Position numbers and translations under genes: made by a program. A DNA stretch of 17,830 bases from Larix sibirica. Taxonomy: Eukaryota > Streptophyta > Pinopsida > Pinales > Pinaceae. The stretch lies in contig NWUY0300063451.1 of assembly GCA_004151065.3 (NCBI GenBank), positions 18,022 to 35,851 on the forward strand. The letters are read 5' to 3'. Positions 1 through 11,828 of this stretch are shown piece by piece (position 1 is the first letter of the stretch; each line of letters begins with the position of its first letter). Under the pieces are notes generated by a model. It did no database searches and had not been told where the DNA came from. It worked only from the letters and a program-made list of their open reading frames with translations.

Positions 1-440
1 GACACATATCTATAAAGCAATTACACCTCCAAAAAGAGGAAGCACTTAGGCATTGATAGTGCTGATAATATTGTCCCAATTTAGATTAACGAGGTGTGTT
101 AAGAATTGTAATCTCACTGGTCATTAGTGCATTAATTAGTGGTTGAATGGTTAGCTTGTTAGTTTGACTAGGACACTTTGATGTCCCATAGTATTATCTA
201 TTCCATGGTATTGGACCGTATTATTTCTTTCATGTAATCCTATATATTCTTATGGTTAAGAATAAGAAGGTAACGAATATGCCCACTTGTGTTCCATTCT
301 TTACTGTATTATAATCTTTAACAATTATCTACCCATTTTTTAATATATAAAATTCCTAATTTAAAACATAAATTAATTAATCAAATAATGGGGACACTTG
401 GATCTTAAAATTCCTATACTGAGCCATGGCATGGCCATAT
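1..440. other. AT-rich intergenic, nothing recognised
   Basis: No reading frame of useful length and no repeat or RNA signal was seen on either strand. The sequence is AT-rich with scattered stops in all frames. Confidence 0.6.
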
Positions 441-445
441 ATTGA

Positions 446-1110
446 ATGCTACTTCTTGTCAAAAAATTGATGCAGGCCACAAAGATTCCCGTGACATCAT
501 TTAAGTGTTATATATTTTCAAGGTACAAGGCTCATTTACTGTTAAATGTATTTGGAAAGCATGGAAATATGTTTCCAAGTTTCTTTCTTGGAGTTATTCA
601 TGTAGCAGGAGAGATCAGGATTTACCAATTTGTCCAATATGGAATTGGAAGCAACATGATTGTTTTTGTTCCATATCTTCCCCTTTTTGAAGCTAGCAAG
701 TGAAGTAAGAAACAATATTCCTTTGGAGGGATTGGTGGGATGCACAAACTAGAAATTGAATATAGTGGAGGATTCTAGCTTGTGACAAGGCTCTTTTTCC
801 TTTGGATACAGATGTGATTAGAGATCTCCATGAAATTATTCCTCCAAATGATTTTCCCAAGATGATAATATGATACAAGGTGCCATTTGGAGAGATTGTA
901 GGTAGGTATATTGTAAATTGGTCTCATTTAAATAGTGAAAAATGTACTTTCTACATAAAAAATTTGATTGGTTCCCACTTTGAATCCTAGGTGGATTCCT
1001 TCAATTCTAGAATCTTGTTGGATTAGAAGGCTAAGCAAATTTTAGTCCTTATACTCTATGACAATCCTTGAATATTTTTCCTTATGAATTTATTCAACAT
1101 ATCTTCTGGG
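446..1110 (+). pseudogene. possible degraded LINE 3' coding remnant (weak)
   Basis: The plus strand gives broken stretches in different frames that recall the tail of plant LINE polyproteins, after the reverse transcriptase. Near 715-745 there is a tryptophan-rich patch (FLWRDWWDA). Near 800-850 one frame reads LFPLDTDVIRDLHEII, and a further broken stretch runs on to about 1050. Known LINE tails have a Trp-rich 'FW.D.W' segment followed by a zinc-binding-like region, which is the basis for this call. Stops and frame changes interrupt every part, so it cannot encode a protein. The 85-codon frame at 446-703 has no recognisable domain. It may equally be chance similarity. Confidence 0.25.
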
Positions 1111-1244
1111 AATTCCATTGTTGTGAACCAAATAGGCAAATAAAAATGAAAACCAATTTAGCAGCACCATGCCAAAATAGATTAAAATAGTGAATAAAAG
1201 AGAAGGCCCTTCAAGGGGGAAACATCCTTTACAAGATATAAATG

Positions 1245-2215
1245 AAGAATATATGATGACTATAAAAAATCATTTCCCTTAATGTTGACCAATTGTGGCT
1301 TTGTTACTATGATGAGTTAATTTTTACAAGTTGTGTCTTTTATTGGTAGGTTCTTCCACTTAATAAGATATTTCGTGATTTATCTATTCCTTTGTTGCTT
1401 GATCCTTATTTCAATCATTGATCCAAGTTATAGTATGATTTTCCCCTCTTCATCGAGCTTTGAAATAATAGTCTGAAATGGGATCTTGTCACTAATTACC
1501 TTCTTTAAACAAGAAACATGGAAGATAGATGTACATGTGTAGAAGGAAACAAATCCAATTTATAATCCCTATTGCCAATCCATTGCAACACTTTATAGGG
1601 ACCATAGTGTTTGCGTGCTAATATATTGTCCTTATTTTTTTGTGAGAGCAATATCTGTTTGTATAATTGTAGCATTACAGATACCCAATTCCCCCACCTT
1701 AAAGTGCCTTTTGTTGGGATGTAGATTTTCTTTTGGAACGGTTTCTGGAACCCCTAGCTTCCATACTGTATCCATGTCTGAGAACATTGATGAATGGCTA
1801 TAATAAACCAGATTGCATTATTTTAGATTTGTTCCTCTCATAAATAGATTAGGTGTGTAGTTACCACATTTTATTGAGCTTTGAGATCCTGTAAAGATAG
1901 CAATGATACAAGCAAAGGTATGCAGCTCCTTCCTTTGTAATGCAATCACTATTGTCCATGCTACATTTAGCAAGAAGTTAGTTCATAAGAAACCTACCAT
2001 TTGATTGTTACGTGAATGTTGTTTGGGTTGATGTTTATCTCTAGGACCATTTCTATTCCGACTAGTCCTTATGTCTAAATATTCATGGATGCTAGGTTTC
2101 TGAAACCTTTTAAACCAAAAAATATCGACCCATTATCTATAATTGATTTTTAAGGGACACCAAACACATCCTTGAGCATATATAAACCCCATTTTTGAGT
2201 GGTGAAGAATCTTTG
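1245..2215 (-). pseudogene. Ty3/gypsy (chromovirus-type) integrase C-terminus and chromodomain, decayed
   Basis: Reading the minus strand from high to low coordinates gives the order expected of a plant chromovirus pol end. Around 2205-2115 is a degraded piece of the integrase core (KSIIDNGSIFF). Near 1710-1640 is the basic linker before the integrase C-terminal domain. At 1621-1550 is a clear C-terminal SH3-like block (ARKHYGPYKVLQWIG). A chromodomain follows, with DEEGKIIL near 1460-1440 and YLIKWKNLP at 1370-1344. In such elements integrase inserts the cDNA and the chromodomain targets heterochromatin. The pieces lie in different frames with many stops, so this is an old dead copy. No LTR, gag, protease or reverse transcriptase could be recognised beside it. 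The family call is firm; the exact limits are not. Confidence 0.85.
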
Positions 2216-3750
2216 TTTAGCTCTGTGGCCCTAACTACCCTTGTTATTGGTGCTGGTGGTGAAGAAAAGAGGTACCCATCCTACAAATAAAATGTGTGAG
2301 ATCAGGAAGGGAATAGTTGGTGGTGATTTCCCCAACGAATTTACCCTATTTTCCTCGTTTTTTTAGATGGAGTATGGTGGTAACTATCATCCAAAATACT
2401 GGCTTCTAACCCCAATGGATTCCTTCATATTCCAATCCCTTTTAGGATTCAAGTTGTTGTGTCCAACTGTCTACAAATTCCGCAACAATTTTGGAAAATC
2501 GTTATTTATGGTTTGAACCCTCACCTTCATTCTTCATGTGAGTAGGAAAGGAAAGGAAGGCTCACCCTCCCGAGTCCCCTCCCCTCTCTTACTAAAATAT
2601 GGGGAAATAAAAAATGATGAACTATGTGTGTGCTCTCTAAACCAATGCGATGATCCAAATGGAACTATGAATTCTCTATTCTCCAAGTGCCTGCAACCTG
2701 GATTTTGATTGCAATAAATAGAATGAGTCATATTTTGTTCATTTTATAAATGTTGAGACCAACAAGTTTAATTCCTTCTTTATGGAACAAGAAGAAGAGT
2801 GCATAATCCATCAAAAGGTATGTATGCATTAGAAAGAAAAATATTGAAGTTGGTTATCGCAGAGTTGAAAGGACATATGGTACTTTGATGGGAGTTTGTA
2901 CAGCAAGAACAAGTGCAAAAAACAATGTGAATATTCAAGCTTGGAGTAAGAATGTCTACAACAAGAAATTCTTTCTAGTAGATTATAAGAAAACATTCTT
3001 TTGACAGGAACCAAAATTTGCAACAAAATAAAAAGATTGTTCAGGTGTTTTCTTAAGATTTTTAAAGATTGACAATATGTAACAAAAATTAGAGAGAAAA
3101 AGAATGAGTTTCAAGATACATGAATGGTCTAAAATTCACTAGTAAGATGAGATAAGGCTATACAAGATACACTATATTGATTAGATACATTTTTGGCCCA
3201 TGCATGTCATAGAAACTGATGATGTGTGTAGCAACAACAACTACAACAAGGGATTATAGCGTGGAGGTAAATATATTATGCAAATTACTAGCAGTGGAAA
3301 TAAGATAACCAACAATGACTTTGAGTCATATTCTTGGTAGCTTTGATTTAGAGGGTGAGGATTCATTTTCGGGAGAGAATTACTTGATTTTTAGGGATTT
3401 CCATGAGTAAACAACATTTTTTTGTCACAAAAAAAAGCTCACCCAAACAACAAGCCAATTTACAATACGAATGCATGCAAATGCTGTCAAATTTAGCATG
3501 CTTTCTTTCCTTTTTTCAATAGACAACTAGGGAAAGTTGCTCATGCTTATGGGCTTAAATATATATAGAGTTGAGAGGATTTGAGGGGTTATGGGATTCT
3601 ATATACATAGATTCTACAGGATTTGAGGGGGTTAAGAAAAAAAAAATTAACAGATTGTCGGAATGGATTTCTGATAGAGCTGAGTTGTCCTTTAAATGGA
3701 TAATCTCTTTCTAGTTTTGGATGTGTTCCTCTATCGTTTGAACCTCAGAT
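2216..3750. other. intergenic or unrecognised decayed repeat sequence
   Basis: This stretch lies upstream, in element orientation, of the gypsy integrase remnant and may include more of that element, but no conserved motif could be read. A plus-strand stretch near 2830-3020 stays open for about 60 codons without resembling any family I know. Short homopolymer runs occur near 3416-3436 and 3635-3650. No RNA gene or clear tandem repeat was seen. Confidence 0.45.
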
Positions 3751-3757
3751 TTCCCTT

Positions 3758-4324
3758 TTAAAGGTGATGTGATGGATGGAGGACGGCACCCATAAAGTAC
3801 CATAAATGGGGACATTTTGGAAGAAGTATGTTAGGAAGCATTGTACCACCATTTTTCCAATGGTAACCATTCGACCCATTGTGATTGTTTATTGGATGCA
3901 AAGAAACGAAGATTGGTATAGAGGATGCCACAATAGAAAGCAAAACAACACTACTCCCATGAAGAGAATAAATTACCACTTTTTCCATAAGATGGGACAA
4001 TAGACAAAGCTTTTGAAACCAACTTGTGGCCGTGAGGTTTTCATTAAACATTTCATGTACAAGGTGCACCATCATGGGATATGTCAAATAAAGGGCTATG
4101 CATATCCCTACCTTCACACCAATGATATACCACTGATTTGGTGTAATCAACATTATTATTTCCAAAGTCTTGCTACCATATGCAACATATCCATTGAACC
4201 CAAATCTTGTGTAGACAGCACCGAGGACGAGAAACAACAGGACCAACACCCTTCCAAAATACTTAGGGTTCCTCATTGAGGACTCCAAAGGAAGATTCCA
4301 TGAGCTACTTGAGTACCCAAACAA
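3758..4324 (-). pseudogene. amino acid transporter fragment, AAAP family (AVT3-like)
   Basis: The 188-codon minus-strand frame resembles the second half of plant vacuolar amino acid transporters of the AAAP/AVT3 group, which move neutral amino acids across the tonoplast. In order it shows LPLESSMRNPKYFGRVL, the typical loop before a membrane helix; a hydrophobic helix with FGFNGYVAYG; IIMLITPNQW; a helix around VGICIALYLTYPMMVH; and a last helix ending near IPIFVSL. The family usually has about 400-440 residues and 11 helices, so the N-terminal half is missing. There is no ATG at the 5' end: the frame opens at a TTG, and a TAA lies four codons upstream. After FVSL the match stops and the tail is unrelated. 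It is best read as a truncated pseudogene, although a distant upstream exon cannot be excluded. Confidence 0.78.
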
Positions 4325-5009
4325 GAAAATAATTTAGTCCAAATATTACAAGTGAAAATTGCATCTATGTCACTTAGAATAATCTTGGGATTTCCATGTA
4401 GTTTTTTTACTGTTTCGACTAATAATGTGTTCTATGTTGTTGGGAATTAACACAAAATGGTAGTGGGAAGTGCCAATTTTTTAAGATATTCTTGAAGTGG
4501 AATGTTCCAGAGCGCCTTTTTTATAATATATTTTGATGCACATATATGTTAAAACAAACATGTAGAATACCAAATTAATTGCAAAAAAAATGAAAACATA
4601 GATTTAACTATTGGATAAATGTGCATCATTGAAGTGTCAACCATTTAGTACACATATAACATCAATCATCTATAAATTATAAAACTTATAATATTGTCAT
4701 CAAATAATCAACCATAACATCAACCTTCAAGTTTCAATAGATAATATGTGTCATAAAAACACTATAACAGATAACATCAACCATTAAATGGAATACAGCA
4801 TCATATTCATAATATAAGAGTTATAATATGCGATCAACAATTCAAAGGTAGGTTCAAGATTCAAAGTTAAAAGTTCAAACTTACACTATCATGTAATATT
4901 TACAAAGTAGGCCATAATAATGACAATGTACTTAAGTTAAGGAAAAAATAAATCTACGACTTACTAATTTTTCCTCTTGGAATGAAAAACTTCTAACTTA
5001 ATTTTCCTT
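4325..5009. other. AT-rich intergenic, nothing recognised
   Basis: No coding stretch was seen. Short phrases such as 'catcaacc' recur irregularly between 4635 and 4830 but do not form a regular array. No upstream half of the transporter fragment could be found here on the minus strand. Confidence 0.5.
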
Positions 5010-5146
5010 CATTGCTAAGAATGTCGCTTTGATTTACATTTTGTTGACAACTGCGATATATGCAACTATTCCATTTCATTGCTGAGAATGTAGCTTTACA
5101 TTTTCTTGGAAACTCTATATTTTGCTGATATATGCAACTATTCCCA
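5010..5146 (+). repeat. 67-bp tandem duplication
   Basis: Two adjacent copies start at 5010 and 5077. Both begin cattgct.agaatgt.gcttt and end near gatatatgcaactattcc. They differ by several substitutions and small indels, so the duplication is old. No function is apparent. Confidence 0.75.
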
Positions 5147-6493
5147 TTAATAAGCAGCTGAAATAAATGGATTTTATGTTGGACTAATGATGTATGGGGT
5201 AAAAGATGAACTCAAATTTGACGTGGGTCTAGTTCGCCTTGTCATTGTGTCATTTGAAGTTATTCAGGACTTCCGCTTTTACAAGGCCGCCCAATGGTAT
5301 GTGAAATCTGTTACAACTCAACTATTAGCATAAAGAAATCTTAACCTCATATCTATTACACATTGGAATAAAGTAAAATAAAAATTCAAGTGTAAACCTA
5401 TAAACTTCAAGGTTAAGTTAGTAGTGTGATTATTTATTTATTTTTTTCTATATATTTTTCTAGTTAAATGTGGAAGGTCAATCTTTTTTCACTTTTTAAC
5501 TAACCTTTTCTGCCTAGAAATATCTCCAACCTGGGGTGTAAAAGCACCTCCATTCTATTTGTGCAATAAGATTTTTTTAGAAAGAACTATTCTACTAAAA
5601 AATGTAGTTCTAAATTCAAATTTAGAAAAAAACTAAATTTGTTGGAACTAATTGTCCATTTCTTCTTATTGAAGCATCCAAACTTCAAAGTATAACATAA
5701 GCAACAAGGATGATATTGTTTTACCTTGTTGGCTAAGTCTATATTCATTATGTGAAATGTTGGACCCAAGTTAAGGATGTTCTATTCATAATACTCTAAA
5801 TTGTGGCTCCAAAAATTTCGAACTATAAGCCTTATTAGGCTTTATGACAATTTTGTGAGGCCACTATATGCAAAAGTATTGATGTGGGTATGAAAATAAT
5901 CTGTAGGATGTCAACCATGTTGTTTTGGCTATTGAGTATGGCATTATCTAGGAGGGGATTCCATATGGATCATTAAGAATCCATGGGAAATAACTCGGAT
6001 GGTCAAGGATACATTAAGATGGTGATGGATAAGAATATGTGTGGTGATTTTATTATGTTTTTATGTTCATATAATTTATTTTTTGTTAATGAGTATGCAT
6101 CTTTAGAGGCTTTGCACACTAGAGGGCAATATGATAACACAATTTGAATTGTATCTATGTATGTAGGTGTTGCAACTTGTGCTTCTTACCTAGTTTTTTT
6201 AGGAGAGCCTCAAATAGGAAATATCTACCGGTAAAGGTTTGAAAGCATCGTCAAGTATGATGTCAAATAGAAGAAAATATGTACACTCAAGGTTATGAAG
6301 AAATGTGTAACATATGCAATATCCAAATATTTTATAGAAGTTAAAAGTGTTTAGAGACATCACCGGTGTTGTAAATTCTATATCAAGGTTGTTCAATTAT
6401 TAATAATTGTATGATTAAATTGGATGTTAGACTCATTTATGATGCACTATTATTAAGCAATTATATTTGTCTTTATTTTATTGATTTCACTAG
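5147..6493. other. AT-rich intergenic, nothing recognised
   Basis: Both strands were scanned and only short frames were found (60 codons at 5587-5769 and 65 codons at 6199-6396, both minus), without recognisable motifs. No RNA gene or repeat array was seen. Confidence 0.45.
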
Positions 6494-6704
6494 TTTCTAT
6501 TTTACTCCTATATACATGAGGTTGTAAAACATCATGTAAATTATCATAATATGATTTATTGATTTTCAATCATATTTTGTGTTCTATATTTTTAATTTGG
6601 TTTCTACTTCTCTCCTATATACATGAGGTTGTAAAACACCATGTAAATCATACTGTGAACTATTGATTATTAATCATATTTTGTGTTCTATGATTAATGT
6701 TTAG
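6494..6704 (+). repeat. 107-bp tandem duplication
   Basis: Copy one is 6494-6600 and copy two 6601-6704. Both share tcctatatacatgaggttgt, then aaaacaYcatgtaaat, and later atcatattttgtgttctat. Divergence is moderate. The element has no coding capacity. Confidence 0.85.
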
Positions 6705-6783
6705 TTTCCAAAATGATTTTAAATAAATAGTGTCATTTAAAATGCATTGCAATGTGATTTTGAATACAATTGTTGTGAATCTT

Positions 6784-7029
6784 TCTTAATAATTCTATTT
6801 AGAATGAGAATTTTCCAAATAGAATATATGGATTTTTTTAAAATACTTTAACCACTATTCTAAATAACCTATATTATTGGCAACTGTTCTATTTAAAATA
6901 ATGCATTATTTTACATAATTTATATTTCTTTTTAGTATAATGAAGATTCTTTGTCATTTTTTTTAATAATTTTTAATAATTCTATTCAAAATGATATTTT
7001 TCCAAATATAATTATATTGATTTATTTTT
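6784..7029 (+). repeat. diverged direct repeat, about 187 bp apart
   Basis: A segment near 6784-6838 (taataattctatttagaatg, then ttttccaaatagaat) recurs near 6965-7029 (taataattctattcaaaatg, then ttttccaaatataat). The sequence between is AT-rich. It may be an old duplication of simple AT-rich DNA. Confidence 0.55.
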
Positions 7030-7122
7030 TCCAACTATATTGACTTAAATCTCCAAATATCATTGCTTTTTTTTCAAGGAACAACCTTGTTGAAAACCCT
7101 TCTCATTACTTCCTCATGATTT

Positions 7123-7220
7123 GGTGAACTAGGTAAATCATGAACCTTGATTATGGAGCCTAATCACTTCACCATTATTGGTGAACTTGGTAAACTATCA
7201 ACCTTGAGTATGGAACCTAA
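7123..7220 (+). repeat. 57-bp spaced direct repeat (two copies of about 41 bp)
   Basis: Copies at 7123-7163 and 7180-7220 share ggtgaact.ggtaaa, then aaccttga.tatggagcctaa with a few changes. A 16-bp spacer separates them. No product is apparent. Confidence 0.75.
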
Positions 7221-7588
7221 CCTCAAGGGGTGAAGAGAGAAATATTAGTGTGTTCTATTATCATTTTGATTATAATATACCCTGGCAAGTGATGTGTGAT
7301 GACCCTATTATAAATGAGGTTCATCATTTCCCAACAATAATCTTTAGCGATTATTATTGTATGACTCAGGTTTAGATAAGGATAATGTTGGAATTCTTTA
7401 GGGGTGTTTCCTCTTCACTTGGTGAAAAAAACATTTACAAAAAATGAGAGTTGGATTTTGATTAGTTTTTGTTCAATTATTGAAGTTTATTCTTATAATA
7501 TTTTAAAGCATCAATGCATATGTCTCAAAATTAAAAATTCTTGTACATGTATGCCTAATTATTGATAAGAGTGTTTATATATTTTCTA

Positions 7589-7747
7589 ACATCAAACCAA
7601 ACCTCTCAAAGTTAAAAATAAGTTGACTCAATTAGTTTGTGACATCAAACCAAACCTTCCAAAGTTAAAAACAAGTTGACTCAATTACTTTTTGACATCA
7701 AACTAAACCTCTCAAACTTAAAAACAAGTTGTCTTAATTGTACAACC
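7589..7747 (+). repeat. 53-bp tandem repeat, three copies
   Basis: Units start at 7589, 7642 and 7695, an exact 53-bp spacing. Each begins acatcaaacYaaacctYcca and continues aagttaaaaacaagttgact with few differences between units. It is a short minisatellite with no coding function visible. Confidence 0.88.
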
Positions 7748-8690
7748 ACCCTTCTTAGAGGGTGGAAAGCCCAATTGATTACCCTTAATAACAAATATGC
7801 CAATTGAATAAACATTGAAAAAGTAAATGTAGATAATGGCATATTCCTTCTTAATTTGGACGAATCTATTTCAAATTCTCACACAATCTAGACTATAGTC
7901 TTTATATAAATTTATGCTCCCCAAATGATACGGGCTTCATCGTGTAGTTTATGTAATAGTTTCATGGTTGCTTCCATTTCATATTCTAAGTTTACTTGTA
8001 GTGTATTCAGTTTTAACAGAAAATATACAAATTTGTGGAATCTCAAGCAATAAAGAGTGGGATGGTGTCAATTGGGTATAGAATGGCTAGTTGAGAGGAG
8101 AAATTGTTGTCCTCACTCGATTTCAAATCCCACATGTGACTTGTTACTTAGTTTTAAATACACAAATTTTCATAATAGAATAGGAGTTAAGGAAATGATG
8201 GTTGCAATGCTTATAATTATGTTGAATTCCCTAATTGATCATGATATATCAATAATACTATTGAGTTTCCCTTAGAATATACTAATGAGGTTCCTTCCAC
8301 TCATCAATTGCATATGTCCCTCATATTGATGCAAATGCATCCCACATATGAACAAAACCTATTATTTGAGTAGGATATAAATGTTCTAGAACTTTGACTC
8401 AATTCATGCCACAAAAATTGTAGAAAGATGTCAATTTTTAACCACATAACAATCCCTTTGGTTGGAAATGGTATTTTCTAGGATTTAGGGATATTGATTT
8501 ACAACATCAATGGGATCATTGTGTATGGTTTCACAACTCTACGATTCATGTTTTTTAAACAAAAGTCAAAGTATATCTACATTAACATTAAGATATGGAA
8601 TAATATAATATTTTTTATATAGTTTATATAAGGAAGACATATATACGTAGATATCACAATTACACACTTAACAATTACCAAGGAATCATT
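7748..8690. other. AT-rich intergenic, nothing recognised
   Basis: A 72-codon plus-strand frame at 8057-8275 shows no motif and is likely chance. The DNA just before 8700 could hold the 5' part of the neighbouring LINE, but no endonuclease motif could be read. Confidence 0.4.
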
Positions 8691-8699
8691 GAGACTCTA

Positions 8700-9930
8700 A
8701 GTCAAAATGAGAAATAGCTTATTCATAAGGTGAATGGCTTCAAGGAGGAAGAGGAGATTTTTTAGAGTCAAAATTTCCAAACATGGTGGCTAAGGGAAGG
8801 GGATTTAAATACAAAAAAATTATTCCAAACAACTATGAAAATTTATACTTGTAATATAACTTCCTTCCTTTAAAAAAAATATTTCGAATCAAGCCAACAT
8901 ATCAAAACTATTTTAACATAATACTTTAGAGAAACTTTAATTGAATCATCTTTACACCACACAAAGGAAACCACATCAGTATGCTCTTTCACATTCCCTC
9001 TTTGATCATTGCAAAACATAAACCAATTATCAAGGAGTTACGATATGCAATGATGGGTTTTCCTTAGGTTTGGATGGTTTACATGAAAAATTGATCTCCA
9101 TTATAACATTTTAGACAATGACACGTCATCAGTAGATTAAGCATGATGGGGTAGGAATTACCTCAAACGGTTTTAATGCTATATTAATTAATTTTCCCCC
9201 ATTTCTTTATGCAACAACATTTATAAAATTATATCCAAATTTATGGAAAATTGCCTTGGCCCCTCATAGTTTCCCTATAACAAAGAGGATTTGTCTTTCG
9301 GAAGAAACTATTGGAAGCCATAATTAAAATCGAGATGTTATTCATCTTTTAATCAACAAAATATACAGGGCATGCTCATTAAAATGAATGTCTAAATTGG
9401 TAGATAGTTTGAATTGGAACTTTATGTCGCAATATTCTTATGGACTTATGGTTCAATGGTTCCTAGATTTACTTGGTTATAATCGAATGTGTTTCCACAA
9501 TTTTCTATTTAGACTTATGTAAATGTGCTCCCATGGAAATTTTTTTCTACCTTAGTAGTAATATAACAAAGAGACATGATATCTCCTTGAAATAATTTAT
9601 AATTTTGGAACAAGTTCATTTACATATTATAGCTTCATAAATAGAAATATTGTATAGATTACACCTTTAAGTAGTTCTCCCCATATATATCCCATCTCGC
9701 ATCTCCAATTTTTTGATGATACCATGTTTATAGGAGTGGCCACAACCCTTGAATCCAAATCCTTTCAATTGTGTTTAATTTTTTTTTAAGGTTTTCATGG
9801 GCAAGATCAACAATGAGAAGTTGTATTTTTTCTCATCAATTCTCTCATGATTGTACAATTTCTTGATACACTTCACTAGAACATCCCTTCCAACCAACTA
9901 TTTGGGTGTCACATCCCTTCAATTAAATTG
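8700..9930 (+). pseudogene. decayed LINE reverse transcriptase
   Basis: The plus strand carries the ordered landmarks of a plant LINE ORF2, the reverse transcriptase used in target-primed insertion. WWLREGDLNTK at 8784-8816 matches the segment just before the RT domain. FSLGLDGLHEKLI near 9060-9100 matches the fingers motif around G.DG. VDSLNWNFMS at 9400-9429 matches the block holding the first catalytic aspartate. HLQFFDDTMFIG at 9700-9735 is the catalytic F.DD box, with F in place of the usual A. SLPTNYLGV at 9884-9910 matches the thumb-side LP..YLGV motif. These lie in different frames with stops between, so the copy is dead. Poorly preserved similarity may continue to about 10430. No endonuclease domain was seen upstream, which suggests 5' truncation or decay. 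Confidence 0.85.
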
Positions 9931-10430
9931 ATTGTGCATTTGGGTCATCCAATAATCACACAACAAAGTGAATTGTTGCTTTTCCTACATGTCCATCAAT
10001 TGACTTGAATGCACAATTGAATTATAATGACCATATTGGTTTGTGATAACAACAATCACTGCAAGGCGTATATACACTTCCATAAAATATTTATACATAT
10101 TATTCACATATAGTTGTGTGACATATATACTTTAATCCAAACATAAGAGGCACATAACGACAATATGCTATGTTTCTTATCAATTTTTAATACTATTTGC
10201 ATGTCATCACTTGCCAGGTCAAAACCCAAGAGCTACCAACCATAACTCTAAATTAGCATTGGAAAGTGTGGTTTCAAGTAGTTGTTACCAAATATGGAAT
10301 GGGATACAGATAGCTTATGCAATCCCTCCCTTATTACAAGTGTTTGGCCTTGATGGTCACAAGTGAGAGCACATGCAAGAGGCATCTACTCTAAGGAAGA
10401 TCATGTTGTATCAAGCTTGTTTCTTTCATT
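9931..10430 (+). other. possible continuation of the LINE, poorly preserved
   Basis: Short stretches recall the LINE region after the thumb domain, for example MQSLPYYKCLAL near 10310-10345, similar in pattern to the 'LQ.IP.Y..SAL' segment. Stops and frame changes are frequent. The downstream limit of the element and any poly(A) end could not be placed. Confidence 0.3.
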
Positions 10431-11588
10431 CACTACTCATTAGAGAATGATGTAATTATTTCACTTTAATATTGTGGTTTACTTTCTATATATGAAATTC
10501 AATTGTGAAGATGATAAATGAATGACTTTAACTTAAAATGAATTGCAACCTTGAAATATCCATATTTTGTTCTTAAGAAGGATTCAAGTCTATTTAGAAA
10601 GATGTTTGTACATATAAGATGAAATTACAAATTGAGGTCATCATTATATATTAAAGCTATCTTCCCTATTACACTACCATGTGTGCCATCACATATTTTC
10701 TTCTATTTTTATTAAGAAATCATGCATCAAGTTTATAGTCTTCTCTAAGGTAGATGAATGTACACATAATCTATGTTTTGCATTTTTAATATGTGAAGTT
10801 GTTTTGCACATAAACTTTACTTTATTGTAAATAATGTATTCATTCTCCACTTGTCCTAAAACTTTGTTCTAGGCTTCAATGTAATATTGTTTTACTAGGC
10901 CGATGCCTATTGATGGTCTTCTTCGTTTGTGCCTCTACCTTCCTAACACAAGATGTATCCTAATCAATTCATTAGTATTATGGATATAATATATATATGG
11001 TTTCAAACAAAAAGCAAATACAAATATTTTTTAGGTTCAAATTTGGTCTTTCAATATGTCGATTTAAATTCCAAGACTTAATACATATATATGCATGGAT
11101 TTCTATATTCTTTAAATTAATCAATTCCTAATGATTTCCATCAATCTCAATTGTGATGTACCTTTTGAGTGATAGTTAATATTACTTTATATTGTCTTCA
11201 GTGTTTGTATAGTTGTAAGAAATTTCCAAACTCACTTCAATTTTACCTTTTCTTTTATTTTTTCCATGATGTTTTACCAAATGAAAAAGAACATTTTTAT
11301 GATGAGGAGGAAGGTCTTCATGGAAACTCTTTTACTATTCTCTTTTTCACTTCACCGCATCTACTTTACTTTCATTTTTATTTTTTTTCCTTTTCGCGTT
11401 CCTTTGTACCTTCTCTAAAAATTGCTAATTTTTAAATTTAGTTCAAAATGTAAATATAAATTGTTAGAATTGTATAAATTGAATATGGAAATATTTTTAA
11501 GAATGTTTAATTTGTTAAATAATTTGAAAAATAAAAATAACAATTTTAACAGAACTTTTAAACCTAATTAAATAATTAATTTACTCGG
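10431..11588. other. AT-rich intergenic, nothing recognised
   Basis: The 88-codon frame at 11169-11435 on the plus strand is built from T-rich low-complexity DNA (runs of Phe, Leu, Ser) and has no domain. Nothing else was seen. Confidence 0.45.
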
Positions 11589-11828
11589 CTCAAAGTAAAA
11601 CATTAATTTATTTATTTTACTCCAAATCAAAGTAAACATTATTTTAATTATCATCCAAAACATGTTCATTTAAGAGGCATTCCCAGTTCGAATTGTAGAA
11701 GCACTACTCCAGCTCAAAGCAAAACATTAATTTAATTATTTTACTCCAACTGAAAGCAAAACATTAATTAATTATTTTCCAAAACACGTTCATTTTAGAG
11801 GCAATCCCAGTTCAAATTGTAGAAGCAC
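11589..11828 (+). repeat. 124-bp tandem duplication with internal duplication
   Basis: Copy one starts at 11589 and copy two at 11713. Both run from ctcaaagYaaaacattaatt to cccagttcRaattgtagaag. Inside each copy a unit of about 38 bp (caaagYaaaacattaattta) is itself repeated, so the structure is nested. The array stops where the LINE-derived sequence begins. Confidence 0.82.

Noticed and set aside
3806-4279. Two plus-strand frames (65 and 88 codons) opposite the transporter fragment
   Set aside because: Antisense shadows of the minus-strand transporter frame, which has clear family similarity.
7281-10218. 14-bp inverted repeat (cctggcaagtgatg at 7281-7294 and its complement at 10205-10218), possible ends of a DNA transposon
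   Set aside because: The match stops at 14 bp, there is no flanking target duplication, and the LINE between is unrelated; chance is sufficient.
11169-11435. 88-codon frame, plus strand
   Set aside because: Low-complexity T-rich sequence, no domain, isolated in intergenic DNA.
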